Shown here one piece after another: positions 53,299-62,147 of a stretch of DNA of 64,000 nucleotides. Within the stretch, counting starts at the first letter, position 1. Each line of letters begins with the position of its first letter. Origin of the DNA: Nocardia transvalensis (GTDB lineage Bacteria > Actinomycetota > Actinomycetes > Mycobacteriales > Mycobacteriaceae); contig NZ_JADLQQ010000001.1 of assembly GCF_015477765.1 (NCBI RefSeq), positions 496,001-560,000 on the forward strand. The letters run 5' to 3'. Under the pieces are notes generated by a model. That model saw only the letters and a list, made by a program, of their open reading frames with translations, had not been told where the DNA came from and made no database searches. A program made the translations under genes and the position numbers.

Positions 53299-54159
53299 AT
53301 GACGTTGTCGTCAGGCACCACCCAGCCCAACGCCCCGGTCACGCCCGTGAAGGCCCTGCACACAGGGTCGGGCGACCCCCTACTGCTACTGCACGGGTTC
53401 ATGTTGTCCCCGCACTGTTGGGAACAGGTGGCGTTTCGATTGTCCGGCACTTGCGAGGTATTCGCTCCGGCCTTCCGCGGCCATTGGGGCGGACCCGCGT
53501 TGCGTGGTTGGTACCTCGATGTGCACATGCTCGCCGATCAGATCGAGGGCCAGTTGGACGAATTGGGGTGGCGCACCTGCCATATCGCGGGAAATTCATT
53601 GGGGGCGTGGGTGGGATTCGAACTGGCTCGCCGCGGGCGCGCCCGCACGCTGACGGCCATCGCCCCGGCCGGGGGTTGGCAGAGCCCGTCGCTGCTGCAG
53701 CTGTGGGTGGAGCTGAAATTCCTGAGTCTGGTCCCGATCGTCGAAATCGGTCGGCGAGTCGGTCCGGTCGTCCGATTCAGCGCTCCCGCACGGCGATTCG
53801 CCTCGCTGTTCCTGAGCAAGAATTCCGGCACGGTGTCGCGGCGCGCCCTGGAGGCGACGATCACCGCGGCACTGCACTGCCAGGCCATGCTGCCGATGCT
53901 GATCACCGGCCTGCGCACGCAGGCGCTCGAGGACCTGTCGACGCTGCGGACCCCGGTGCGACTGTTGCTGTGCGAATACGACCGGGTGATCCCGAACCGC
54001 CGCTATGCCGGACGGTTCCTGCGAGAGCTGCCCGACTCCGCCGACCGCATCCTGGTCCACGGCGTCGGGCACGTCCCCATGCTGGAGGCCCCCGACCGCA
54101 TCGCCACCCTCATCGCCGAACACGTCTACGCCAGCCGCACGCATCTGCGCGCGGTGTGA
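53299..54159 (+). CDS. Alpha/beta-hydrolase
   Basis: 286 residues. Nucleophile elbow AGNSLGAWV (Ser of GNSLG), oxyanion HGFMLSPHCWEQ, acid Asp in CEYDRVIPN and base His in VHGVGHVPM. AGGAAGGGG precedes the ATG. A short cap domain lies between strands 6 and 7. Esterase, lipase or epoxide hydrolase activity cannot be separated. Convergent with the beta-oxidation operon across a strong terminator. Confidence 0.87.
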   Translation: MTLSSGTTQPNAPVTPVKALHTGSGDPLLLLHGFMLSPHCWEQVAFRLSGTCEVFAPAFRGHWGGPALRGWYLDVHMLADQIEGQLDELGWRTCHIAGNSLGAWVGFELARRGRARTLTAIAPAGGWQSPSLLQLWVELKFLSLVPIVEIGRRVGPVVRFSAPARRFASLFLSKNSGTVSRRALEATITAALHCQAMLPMLITGLRTQALEDLSTLRTPVRLLLCEYDRVIPNRRYAGRFLRELPDSADRILVHGVGHVPMLEAPDRIATLIAEHVYASRTHLRAV

Positions 54160-54162
54160 ATA

Positions 54163-54206
54163 GGCCGGCGGATCGGTCACAACCCCTCGGCGCCGATCCG
54201 CCGGCC
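54163..54206. terminator. Bidirectional terminator
   Basis: GGCCGGCGGATCGG pairs perfectly with CCGATCCGCCGGCC (14 bp) around a 16-base loop, followed on the right by GTTT. It lies between the convergent hydrolase and acyl-CoA dehydrogenase genes. Confidence 0.75.
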
Positions 54207-54208
54207 GT

Positions 54209-55453
54209 TTACCCCAGGAGGCCCTTGGCGACGTGCGTCACCTGGATCTCGTTGCTGCCCGCGTAGATCATCAGCGACTTCGCGTCGCGCGCGAGCTGTT
54301 CCACGCGGTACTCGGTCATGTAGCCATTGCCGCCGAACAGCTGGACCGCCTCCATGGCCACCTCGGTGGCGGCCTCGGAGCAGTACAGCTTCATCGCCGA
54401 GGCCTCGGCCAGGGTGGGAGGCTTTCCGGCGCGGGCCCGCTCGATGGCGTTGAAGACCATGTTCTGCACGTTGATGCGCGCGATCTCCATCTTCGCCAGC
54501 TTGAGCTGCACGAGCTGGAAACGGCCGATCTCCTGACCCCACAGCTTGCGGTTCTTGGCGTAATCCAGGCACAGCCGGTGACATTCGTTGATGATGCCCA
54601 GCGCCATGAACGCCACGCCGATCCGTTCGGCGGTGAAGCTCGACCGAGCGCTCTCCCGGCCGTCACCGCCCTTGTGCTCCTCGGTCTCGCCGAGCAGCCG
54701 ATCCTTGCCCAGCCGGACGTTGTCGAAGAACAGTTCGCCGGTGGGTGAGGAGTGCAGGCCCATCTTCTTGAACGGCTTGCCCTGGGTGAAGCCCTCCATG
54801 CCCTTGTCGAGCACGAAGGTCAGCACCTTGCGGTTGCGCTTGTCCTGATCGCCTTCCTCCAACTTGGCGTAGACGATCACGGTGTCGGCGTAGGGGCCGT
54901 TGGTGATGAAGGTCTTCTGCCCGTTGAGGATGTAGTCGTCACCGTCGCGCTTGACGTAGGTCTTCATGCCGCCGAACGCGTCGCTGCCGGAGTCGGGCTC
55001 GGTGATCGCCCATGCCGCAACCTTTTTCATGGTCACGATGTCTTTGAGCCACCGCTCCTTCTGCGCGAGCGTGCCCCGCGACAGGATGGTGGTGGCGCCG
55101 AGACCGATGCTGACACCCATCGCGGTGACCAAACCCATACTAACACCGGACAATTCACCGACCAGCACCGCCATCAGCGACTCCTGACCGCTGAACGGCC
55201 CGCCTTCGGACGACCTGTCCTTCTTCTCGGCGGGCGCCTCCCCGAGCTCGCGGGCGCGCTGCTTGGCCAGCAGCTTGTCGACCGCCTCCGCCCCCAGCGC
55301 GTCGATGCCGAACTCGGCGAACAGCTTCCGGATGACCGGGTACGGCGCCAGCTCACCGCTCTCCAGAGCGTCGAGGTTCGGCCGCACCTCCTTATCGATG
55401 AAGCTGCGCACCGCGCCGCGGATCAGTTCATCGGTCTCGGACCACTCGAACAT
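54209..55453 (-). CDS. Acyl-CoA dehydrogenase
   Basis: 414 residues, full FadE layout. FAD/substrate signatures AWAITEPDSGSDAFGGM and QTFITNGPYADTVIVYAK in the middle domain, and the C-terminal FGGNGYMTEYRVEQLARDAKS with IYAGSNEIQ. An extra charged insertion lies near residues 70-90 (QRARELGEAPAEKKDRSSEGG). It introduces the 2,3-double bond in acyl-CoA. It is the last gene of the minus-strand operon, ten bases downstream of the SDR gene. Confidence 0.94.
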   Translation of the reverse strand: MFEWSETDELIRGAVRSFIDKEVRPNLDALESGELAPYPVIRKLFAEFGIDALGAEAVDKLLAKQRARELGEAPAEKKDRSSEGGPFSGQESLMAVLVGELSGVSMGLVTAMGVSIGLGATTILSRGTLAQKERWLKDIVTMKKVAAWAITEPDSGSDAFGGMKTYVKRDGDDYILNGQKTFITNGPYADTVIVYAKLEEGDQDKRNRKVLTFVLDKGMEGFTQGKPFKKMGLHSSPTGELFFDNVRLGKDRLLGETEEHKGGDGRESARSSFTAERIGVAFMALGIINECHRLCLDYAKNRKLWGQEIGRFQLVQLKLAKMEIARINVQNMVFNAIERARAGKPPTLAEASAMKLYCSEAATEVAMEAVQLFGGNGYMTEYRVEQLARDAKSLMIYAGSNEIQVTHVAKGLLG

Positions 55454-55463
55454 CGTTGTTCTC

Positions 55464-56333
55464 CTATGGAAGACGGGCGGCTATATCGTCGATCAGCCAC
55501 GGTCCCTCGGTCTCGATGGTCTTCACGTCGTGCCAGCCCGCCAGCTCCGAGATGGCGCCGCCCTGCACCGCGAACACCTTGCCGGTGATCGCGCACTTGT
55601 CGGAGGCCAGATACGCCACCAGCGGCGAGATGTTGGCCGGGCTGAACGCGTCGAACTCGCCCTCGGGCACCTCGGCGGCGAAGATGGCTCCCATCCCCGG
55701 GGTGGCCAGGGTCAGGCGGGTCCGCGCCATCGGGGCAATGGCGTTGACCCGCACGCCGTAGCGCTCGAGTTCGTCGGCGGCGACCAGGGTCAGCGCGGCG
55801 ATCCCCGCCTTGGCCGCGCCGTAGTTGGCCTGTCCCGCATTCGGGACCGTGACACCAGAGGCCGAGGCCGTATTCACCACGGCGGCATTGGGCTGGTTAC
55901 CCGCCTTCGACTGATCCTTCCAGTACGCGGCGGCATGGCGGAGCACATTGAAGTGGCCCTTGAGATGGACGGCGATCACCGCATCCCACTGCGCCTCCTC
56001 CAGCCCGGCGATGAAACCGTCGCGCAGGATGCCCGCGTTGTTGATCACGACATCGAGCTTGCCGAATTCCGAGACCGCCTGATCCACCAGGTTTTTCGCG
56101 CCGTCCCACTGGGCGACGTTATCGGTGTTGGCGACCGCGCGACCACCGGCGGCGACGATCTCGTTCACCACTTCCTGCGCGGGACCGGTATCGGCGCCCT
56201 CGCCCGCGTTGTCGCCGCCCAGGTCGTTGACGACGACCGCCGCACCCTCGCGGGCGAACAGCAGCGCATGCTCGCGCCCGATCCCCCGGCCGGCGCCGGT
56301 GATGACGGCGACCTTGCCTTCCAGTGCGCCCAT
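55464..56333 (-). CDS. SDR-family (3R)-hydroxyacyl-CoA dehydrogenase (MFE-2 type)
   Basis: 289 residues. NAD(P) fingerprint TGAGRGIGREHA at about 12-23, NNAG, catalytic Tyr and Lys in ANYGAAKAG. The motif GIGREHALLFAREGAAVVVNDLGG, with Asp/Leu-Gly-Gly after strand 2, is typical of the hydroxyacyl-CoA dehydrogenase half of peroxisomal multifunctional enzyme 2. It oxidises the 3-hydroxyacyl-CoA formed by the MaoC-type hydratase encoded just upstream. Confidence 0.9.
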   Translation of the reverse strand: MGALEGKVAVITGAGRGIGREHALLFAREGAAVVVNDLGGDNAGEGADTGPAQEVVNEIVAAGGRAVANTDNVAQWDGAKNLVDQAVSEFGKLDVVINNAGILRDGFIAGLEEAQWDAVIAVHLKGHFNVLRHAAAYWKDQSKAGNQPNAAVVNTASASGVTVPNAGQANYGAAKAGIAALTLVAADELERYGVRVNAIAPMARTRLTLATPGMGAIFAAEVPEGEFDAFSPANISPLVAYLASDKCAITGKVFAVQGGAISELAGWHDVKTIETEGPWLIDDIAARLP

Positions 56334-56345
56334 ACTTGTCTCCTA

Positions 56346-57218
56346 TCAGTCCGCGATCTCGGCCAGGCCGTCGCTGAGCACGGTGTCCTCGCCGCGCACG
56401 GTTTCGAATGCGTAGGTGGTGACGCCGTTGTCGGACTTCACCTTCCAGATCCGGGTCTCCAGGTCGTCGCCGGGGAAGACCAGTTTGGCGAACCGCACGG
56501 CGAATCGCTTCAGCCGGTGCACATCCGAACCACCGACCTCGGTGAGCACCGCCCACGACGCGAATGCCATCGTGCACAGGCCGTGCGCGATGATGCCCGG
56601 CAATCCGGCGTCCTTGGCGACCTGCTCGTCCAGGTGCAACGGCACCGGATCGCCGGAAGCCGGTGCGTAACGGAAGGTCTGGTCGTCGTCGATGTGCTGC
56701 GCCACCACCGCGACCGGGTCCTGTGCGCGCAGGGCCTCGTCGAACTTGTGTCCGGGAGCCGCCGCGCCCACTGTCCGGCCCGCGTCGATATTGCGGAAGA
56801 AGGCGGTCAGGTACTGCTCGTTGACCACATCGCCCGCATCGTCGCGGCTTTCGATGTGAATGGCGATGGTACTGCCGTTATCGCGGCCCGTGTACCCGAC
56901 GGCGCGGGCGCGGGACACCAGCGTCTCCCCGGGACGGATCGGGCGGTGGAAGTGGAAGTCCTGCTCCCCGTGCACGACCCGGCCGAAGATATCCATCGGT
57001 GCCACGTCGATGACCGGCACCATCATGGCGTCGAAGACCGGCACGATCGCGAAGACCGGTGGGGCGACATCGCCGTCGCGGTGCGCCCGAATGGGATCGT
57101 TGGTGGCCGCCGCATACTCGGCGATCCGGGCCCTGGTCACCTCGAAGCGCTCCTCGTCGCTCCAGTTGTCCAGGCCCGCGTCGTCGAATTCGACGACCCG
57201 CGTGGTCGTTTCGGTCAT
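56346..57218 (-). CDS. MaoC/hydratase-2-type enoyl-CoA hydratase
   Basis: 290 residues with two hot-dog domains, as in eukaryotic hydratase 2: an N-terminal FAS1-like dehydratase part and a C-terminal catalytic half (HLDEQVAKDAGLPGIIAHGLCTMAF, containing the Asp and His of the R-hydratase motif). It hydrates trans-2-enoyl-CoA to the (3R)-hydroxyacyl form. Its ATG overlaps the SRPBCC stop. With the SDR gene it makes a split MFE-2. Confidence 0.9.
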   Translation of the reverse strand: MTETTTRVVEFDDAGLDNWSDEERFEVTRARIAEYAAATNDPIRAHRDGDVAPPVFAIVPVFDAMMVPVIDVAPMDIFGRVVHGEQDFHFHRPIRPGETLVSRARAVGYTGRDNGSTIAIHIESRDDAGDVVNEQYLTAFFRNIDAGRTVGAAAPGHKFDEALRAQDPVAVVAQHIDDDQTFRYAPASGDPVPLHLDEQVAKDAGLPGIIAHGLCTMAFASWAVLTEVGGSDVHRLKRFAVRFAKLVFPGDDLETRIWKVKSDNGVTTYAFETVRGEDTVLSDGLAEIAD

Positions 57219-57649
57219 GCTGCGGCCAGGACGTCGAGCGCGTCGAGCGACTTCTCCAACTGCTTCATGCCGTCCTTCTCCACGGCCTTGCCGAGCGCAC
57301 CCTTGATCAGGGCGCCCTCGAAGTCGCCCCTGACCGACAGTTCGCTGCCGTCGCCCGCGGAGGCGATCTCGAAGGTGAATTCGACCTTCACACCGGCCAT
57401 TCCGGTCGCGGTCAGCGTCAGCTTGTTCGGCGCCTCCACCGAGGCCACGTTCCACTCGAACTTGTTGGCCATGCCCAGCATGACGACCTTGGCGACCAGC
57501 TTGTTACCCGGCGCCAACGTGGCCGGCGGCTCCTCCATCCAGCGCTCGTGAATGGAGAACCAGTCGCCCCAGGTGTTCGGATTGCCGACCACGGCCCACA
57601 GCGCCTCCGGGCTGGCGGTCATCTTCTTCGTGTACTCGATGTGCCCCAT
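57215..57649 (-). CDS. SRPBCC/START-like lipid-binding protein
   Basis: 144 residues of the polyketide cyclase/START superfamily: HIEYTKKMTASPEALWAVVGNP at the start, a beta-rich middle with VEFTFEIASAGDGSELSVRG and a C-terminal long helix. Such proteins bind hydrophobic ligands in a cavity. Sited between the thiolase and the hydratase genes, it may carry or cyclise an acyl intermediate; this is inference. Coupled to the next gene by a four-base overlap. Confidence 0.85.
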   Translation of the reverse strand: MGHIEYTKKMTASPEALWAVVGNPNTWGDWFSIHERWMEEPPATLAPGNKLVAKVVMLGMANKFEWNVASVEAPNKLTLTATGMAGVKVEFTFEIASAGDGSELSVRGDFEGALIKGALGKAVEKDGMKQLEKSLDALDVLAAA

Positions 57650-57682
57650 TGTCAGTCTCTCTTCGTCGAAAGTGCTTTTGTG

Positions 57683-58888
57683 TCAGCGGTTGGCGCGCTG
57701 GTAGGCGGTAATGATGGCGGCACCACCCAGGCCGATGTTGTGCTGCAGGGCCGCGGTCACGTTGTCGACCTGGCGCTTGTCGGCCTGGCCACGCAGCTGC
57801 CAGGTCAGCTCCGAGCACTGCGCCAAACCCGTTGCGCCCAAGGGGTGTCCCTTGGAGATCAGGCCGCCCGAGGGGTTGACGACCCACTTGCCGCCGTAGG
57901 TGGTCTGGTTGTCGTCGATGAGCTTGGCGGCCTCACCCTCACCGCACAGGCCCAGCGCCTCGTACAGCAGCAGTTCGTTGGCGGAGAAGCAGTCGTGCAG
58001 CTCGATCACCTGGAAGTCCTGCGGGCCCAGGCCGGACTGCTCGTAGACCTTTTGCGCCGCTTGGACATTCATGTCGTAGCCGATGATGTTCTTCGCGGTG
58101 CCGTCGAAGGTGGACGCGAAATCGGTGGTCATCGCCTGCCCGACGATCTCCACCGCCCGTTCCGCCAGGCCGTGCTCGTCGACGAACGCCTCCGAGGCCA
58201 GGATCACCGCGCCCGACCCGTCGGAGGTCGGCGAGCACTGCAGTTTGGTCAGCGGGTCGTAGATCACCCGCGAATCCAGGATCTCCTGCAGCGTGTACTC
58301 GTCCTGGAACTGCGCATACGGGTTGTTCACCGAATGCTTGTGGTTCTTGTAGCCGATCTTGGCGAAGTGTTCGGCGGTGCTGCCGTACTGCTTCATATGC
58401 TCGCGGCCGGCCGCGCCGAACATCCACGGGGCAGGCGGGAACAGCACCTCGGAGATCTCGGCGAGCGCCATCATGTGCTTGTCCATCGGCTGCGCCCGGT
58501 CGTCGTACATGGCGCCCAGCGAACCCGGCTGCATCTTCTCGAAGCCCAGCGCCAGCGTGCAGTCGGCCAGGCCGCCCCGAATCGCCTGCGCCGCAAGGTA
58601 CAACGCGGTGGAGCCGGTCGAGCAGTTGTTGTTGACGTTGACGACCGGGATACCGGTCATGCCCAGCTCGTAGACCGCGCGCTGACCCGACGTCGATTCG
58701 CCGTAGACGTAGCCGACGTAGGCCTGCTGGACCCGGTCGTAGGAGATTCCGGCGTCCGCGAGTGCCTTCGTGCCGGACTCGCGGGCCATGTCCGGGTAGT
58801 CCCAGTCGCTGCCGTCCTCGTTCTTGCGCCGCCCCGGCTTCTCGAATTTCGTCATGCCGACGCCGACGACGTAGACCTTGTTCGCCAT
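57683..58888 (-). CDS. SCP-x-type thiolase/lipid-transfer protein
   Basis: 401 residues. Thiolase fold with the nucleophile Cys in [11 protein letters not shown] (about C91), His in [12 protein letters not shown] and [14 protein letters not shown] for CoA binding. It lacks the second catalytic cysteine of classical thiolases, as in the SCP-x/lipid-transfer branch that cleaves branched or sterol-type 3-ketoacyl-CoA. First gene of the operon. ATG follows GAGGAG by four bases. A small palindrome upstream may be its operator. Confidence 0.9.
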   Translation of the reverse strand: MANKVYVVGVGMTKFEKPGRRKNEDGSDWDYPDMARESGTKALADAGISYDRVQQAYVGYVYGESTSGQRAVYELGMTGIPVVNVNNNCSTGSTALYLAAQAIRGGLADCTLALGFEKMQPGSLGAMYDDRAQPMDKHMMALAEISEVLFPPAPWMFGAAGREHMKQYGSTAEHFAKIGYKNHKHSVNNPYAQFQDEYTLQEILDSRVIYDPLTKLQCSPTSDGSGAVILASEAFVDEHGLAERAVEIVGQAMTTDFASTFDGTAKNIIGYDMNVQAAQKVYEQSGLGPQDFQVIELHDCFSANELLLYEALGLCGEGEAAKLIDDNQTTYGGKWVVNPSGGLISKGHPLGATGLAQCSELTWQLRGQADKRQVDNVTAALQHNIGLGGAAIITAYQRANR

Positions 58889-58964
58889 CGAACTCCTCAC
58901 ATCTGGCCGCCGACCGCACCGCGGTGACGGCATGGGCGATCCCTTCGGGACCGGACAGAAACAA

Positions 58965-58982
58965 ACATACGGAGCTGTATGT
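58965..58982. promoter_or_regulatory. Palindrome upstream of the beta-oxidation operon
   Basis: ACATAC-GGAGCT-GTATGT, perfect 6-bp arms in an AT-rich patch 77 bp before the thiolase ATG. A second, incomplete ACATAC element lies near 59044. A TetR gene is 700 bp away, and this is a candidate binding site for it. Confidence 0.5.
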
Positions 58983-59105
58983 AACTGCGCAAGGGGTACG
59001 TCCCGCATCGATGCCGAGGCGCGGTCAGATCGCGAAAGCGCTACATACATCCCGCGTTGTACGGTGTACGGGAGCGGCCGCGTTTGGGCCTGGTTGGATG
59101 ATCCG

Positions 59106-59537
59106 GTGACCTCCGATTGCTTCCGGCTGATAGAGCCCGTTCCGACCGCCGAGGCCATCCCGAGCTGGGCTCCCCACTTCGCCCACTTCGACTCCGTCGT
59201 CGGCTATTCGAGCCTCGGCCATGCCTTCCTGGCCAACCTGCAGTCCGGCGACTACGCGGTGCTGTACCCCTACCGCGCGGGCGCCACGGGCTACGGCCCC
59301 TTCGTGAGCCCATGGGAATTCGCCGACCAGGTCCTGACCGAACCCCGCTTCGCCGATTTCGTCCTGCGTCCCGACCACGTCTCGGAGATCTGCGACCGCA
59401 TCGGCCCCCTAGCCATAGGCCAGGTCTACGTCGCAACCCCCTACCCCTTCCTCGGCGGCACCGAGGAACCCCACACCTACCAACACGGCGACCTCTGGGT
59501 CTTCCTGGACCTCGTAGCCCAGGCCCACGGCCTGTAA
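59106..59537 (+). CDS. DUF1851/Tdi1-like immunity-type protein
   Basis: 143 residues from a [24 protein letters not shown] and the ending [20 protein letters not shown] resemble the Tdi1/DUF1851 and GAD-like immunity families of polymorphic toxin systems. No toxin, secretion or effector gene lies next to it, so it would be an orphan. Family membership is recalled from the motif shape and is moderately sure. Confidence 0.6.
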   Translation: MTSDCFRLIEPVPTAEAIPSWAPHFAHFDSVVGYSSLGHAFLANLQSGDYAVLYPYRAGATGYGPFVSPWEFADQVLTEPRFADFVLRPDHVSEICDRIGPLAIGQVYVATPYPFLGGTEEPHTYQHGDLWVFLDLVAQAHGL

Positions 59538-59575
59538 CCAGTTCCCCTCGCCCCGGCGTACCTTCGGGCGGGAGC

Positions 59576-60220
59576 TCAGTCGGAGAGGTTCAGGCCCGGG
59601 AGGGCCGATTCGGCGGCGCGGCGGAGGTGGGCGGAGGCGCGTTGCCAGCGGCGGTGGGCTCGGTCGGGATCCGAGGAGATGAAATTCGAGACCAGGATGC
59701 CGCGCAGGGCGTCCATGGCGGTGTAGACGAAATCGCGAGCTTCCTTGCGGCGCAACTCGTCCGGGACGAACTGCGCGACGGCCATCAGCACGGCGTTGTT
59801 GACGAAGGGTTCGACCTTCTCGACCTCCGCGGCCAGCAGCGGATCGGTCCGCCCGGCCACCCACAGCTCCATCGCGGCGATGAACAGCGGCCCCTGATGC
59901 AGCGTCCACAGCGATTCGAGCACCTGACCGATCGGATCGTCGCCGACGCGCACCCGTCCCAGCTCCTGCATCGCCGCCTCGGTGCGACGCTGCGCGAGGT
60001 GACTGATCGCGGCCACCACCAGATCGGTCTTGGACCCGAAATGATGCACCTGCGCACCACGGGTGACCCCCGCCCGCTCGGCAACCCGCGGCGTCGTCGT
60101 CCCGGCATAGCCGTACTCCACCAGGCAGTCGATCGTCGCATCGAGCAACCGCACCCGCATCTCACTGCTGCGCTGCTCCTGCGTCCGCCGCTGTGGTTTC
60201 GACGCTGCCGACCTGGTCAT
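59576..60220 (-). CDS. TetR-family regulator near the beta-oxidation operon
   Basis: 214 residues. HTH YGYAGTTTPRVAERAGVTRGAQVHHFGSKTDLV, then a TetR_C domain with several aromatic and acidic residues. The protein starts with a basic tail TRSAASKPQRR. A perfect palindrome lies in its promoter. Control of the adjacent acyl-CoA genes is suggested by proximity only. Confidence 0.88.
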   Translation of the reverse strand: MTRSAASKPQRRTQEQRSSEMRVRLLDATIDCLVEYGYAGTTTPRVAERAGVTRGAQVHHFGSKTDLVVAAISHLAQRRTEAAMQELGRVRVGDDPIGQVLESLWTLHQGPLFIAAMELWVAGRTDPLLAAEVEKVEPFVNNAVLMAVAQFVPDELRRKEARDFVYTAMDALRGILVSNFISSDPDRAHRRWQRASAHLRRAAESALPGLNLSD

Positions 60221-60241
60221 CCCGCGAATTCTACACTTACA

Positions 60242-60253
60242 TTCAGATCTGAA
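60242..60253. promoter_or_regulatory. Palindrome in the tetR promoter
   Basis: TTCAGATCTGAA, a perfect 12-bp palindrome, 22 bp upstream of the tetR ATG. It does not match the ACATAC palindrome in front of the thiolase, so one regulator binding both is not obvious. Autoregulation is the simplest reading. Confidence 0.45.
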
Positions 60254-60293
60254 CGGAAATGCGCGCCCCACCGCCGCAGCCACACCCGATCTT

Positions 60294-60337
60294 TACACAC
60301 GCAACCCCCTCCAGGAGCTGCAGGGGGTGCGTGTGTA
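60294..60337 (-). terminator. Terminator of the MFS gene
   Basis: TACACACGCAACCCCCT pairs with AGGGGGTGCGTGTGTA, 16 bp with one bulged base and an 11-base loop; read on the minus strand it is followed by AAAG. It lies 20 bp past the MFS stop. Confidence 0.65.
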
Positions 60338-60356
60338 GCTAAGGGGTGCGGCTGGG

Positions 60357-61697
60357 TCAGCGGCGTGGGAGGCGGGCGCGGCGCTGGGGGGTGACGCAGC
60401 GGTTGAACAGGCGGGTGGTGCCCGCGCTGAGGGCGGCGCGGGAAGGGCGGCGGGTCGGGCGGATGTCGACCGGGTGGACGGGCGCGGTGACCAGTCGCTC
60501 ACCGTGTTCGTGGAGCTGCGCATGTGCGGGGCCGCCACTGCGGCGGGCCAGCCACACGGTGACCGTGAACAGCAGGACACCGGCGACGCCCAGCGCGGCG
60601 CCGACGGCGGCCGGTGCGGTGTAACCCATTCCGGCGGCGATCACCACACCACCGAGCCACGCGCCCGCGGCGTTGGCGATGTTCAGTGCGGCATGGTTGA
60701 GGGCGGCGGCCAGGGTTTGCGCATCGTGGGCGACGTCCATCAGCCGGGTCTGCAGACCGGGCGACAGCGAGGCACCGGTCGCGCCGACCAGGAAGGCGCC
60801 GACGGCCGCGGTGAACGGATTGTGGGCGGCGGCAACGAAGATCGCCAGCAGCACCACCATCGAGATCATCGCCACGTACACCGCCCGGTCCACGCCGCGG
60901 TCGGCGAGCACGCCACCGAGGATGTTGCCCGCGATCATGCCGAGTCCGAACAGGGCCAGCACCAGCGGCACCCAGGCGATCGGCATATGCGCCACATCGG
61001 TGAGGGTGGTGGTGATGTAGGTGTAGACCGCGAACATGCCGCCGAAGCCGATGGCGCCGACCAGCAGCGTCAAGATCACCTGGGAGCGGCGCAGGGCACC
61101 GAGTTCGGTCCGGGGATCGCTCACCCGGACGCCGGTGAGTTCGGGGACGAATCGCGCGATCGCGACGACGGTGGCCAGGCCGATGACCGCGACCACCACA
61201 TAGGAGGCGCGCCAGCCGAGGTGCTGGCCGAGCCAGGTCGCGGCGGGAACGCCGACGACGTTGGCGGCGCTCAGCCCCAGCATAACGGCAGCAACCGCTT
61301 TGGCGCGCTGCCCTACCGGTGCGAGTGTCGCCGCGGCCAGCGAGGCCACGCCGAAGTAGGCGCCGTGCGGCAAACCGGACACGAAGCGGGCCAGCAGCAG
61401 CATGTCGAACGACGGGGCGACCACCGAGGCCGCATTGCCGAGTGCGAACGCCGCCATCAGGAGGATCAGCAGGCGTTTGCGCGGCACCCGGGCGCATAGT
61501 GCGGCCAGCACCGGGGCGCCCACGACCACACCGAGCGCGTAGGCCGAAACCGCGTGCCCGGCAGTCGGTTCGGACACATGCATGGCATGCGCGATATTGG
61601 GCAGCAAACCCATGGTGACGAACTCGGTTGTGCCTATGCCGAAACCACCCAGCGCCAGCGCCAGCATGGCCGGAATATGCCAGCGGCGGGCGGGCAT
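60357..61697 (-). CDS. MFS transporter, AraJ/Cml-type exporter
   Basis: About 446 residues from an internal ATG; the frame is open to 61835 and a GTG near residue 20 of it is also possible. ALALGGFGIGTTEFVTMGLLP at the start is diagnostic of the chloramphenicol-resistance/sugar-efflux (Cml, AraJ) branch. Twelve helices, plus a basic C-terminal tail of about 50 residues. It exports drugs or sugars. The tail (RRPSRAALSAGTTRLFN and on) is long for the family. Confidence 0.85.
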   Translation of the reverse strand: MPARRWHIPAMLALALGGFGIGTTEFVTMGLLPNIAHAMHVSEPTAGHAVSAYALGVVVGAPVLAALCARVPRKRLLILLMAAFALGNAASVVAPSFDMLLLARFVSGLPHGAYFGVASLAAATLAPVGQRAKAVAAVMLGLSAANVVGVPAATWLGQHLGWRASYVVVAVIGLATVVAIARFVPELTGVRVSDPRTELGALRRSQVILTLLVGAIGFGGMFAVYTYITTTLTDVAHMPIAWVPLVLALFGLGMIAGNILGGVLADRGVDRAVYVAMISMVVLLAIFVAAAHNPFTAAVGAFLVGATGASLSPGLQTRLMDVAHDAQTLAAALNHAALNIANAAGAWLGGVVIAAGMGYTAPAAVGAALGVAGVLLFTVTVWLARRSGGPAHAQLHEHGERLVTAPVHPVDIRPTRRPSRAALSAGTTRLFNRCVTPQRRARLPRR

Positions 61698-62147
61698 GTC
61701 GGAATGGCCGTGCGCGTGCACGGCCGGTGAGACGAGGTCGGGCGGGGAGGCGACGACGGGCGCGATTACGGAGGCCACGGTTAAGGGCAACACGGCAGGT
61801 AGGGACCCCGAAAGCCCCGACAAACGTGATCTCACTCACCGCCCTGCACGGCCCGTGCGGACCCGTCCGCGACCGGGTCGAACCACCTTGCCGCCCAATC
61901 GTTTTCAAACGGAATCAAGTTGCTTCACCGCCGTCGGAACAGGCCCTGCTGTCACCGAGATCACTACGCCCGATCCCTGTCGAAATACGCGAAACCCACG
62001 TTTACGGCAACTCACCGGCGAACCGGTGCGGCACAACGACTCCCGCCCCCGAAAACAATTCGGGCACCCGCGGCCACCGGAGATCGGTGGGGCGGGTGCC
62101 CGGATATCTTCGATTCGCGCTCACAGCCCTGGCGCGAACCTTCGTCG
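61698..62147. other. 450-bp region between MFS and icd genes
   Basis: Apart from a possible N-terminal extension of the MFS gene (to 61835), no gene is seen. It contains the MFS promoter and the icd terminator hairpin. Confidence 0.5.
62061..62102 (-). terminator. Terminator of icd
   Basis: CGGGCACCCGC and GCGGGTGCCCG (11 bp) enclose a further CCACCG/CGGTGG stem, giving a long hairpin. Read on the minus strand it is followed by AATTGTTTT. It lies 46 bp after the icd stop. Confidence 0.7.
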
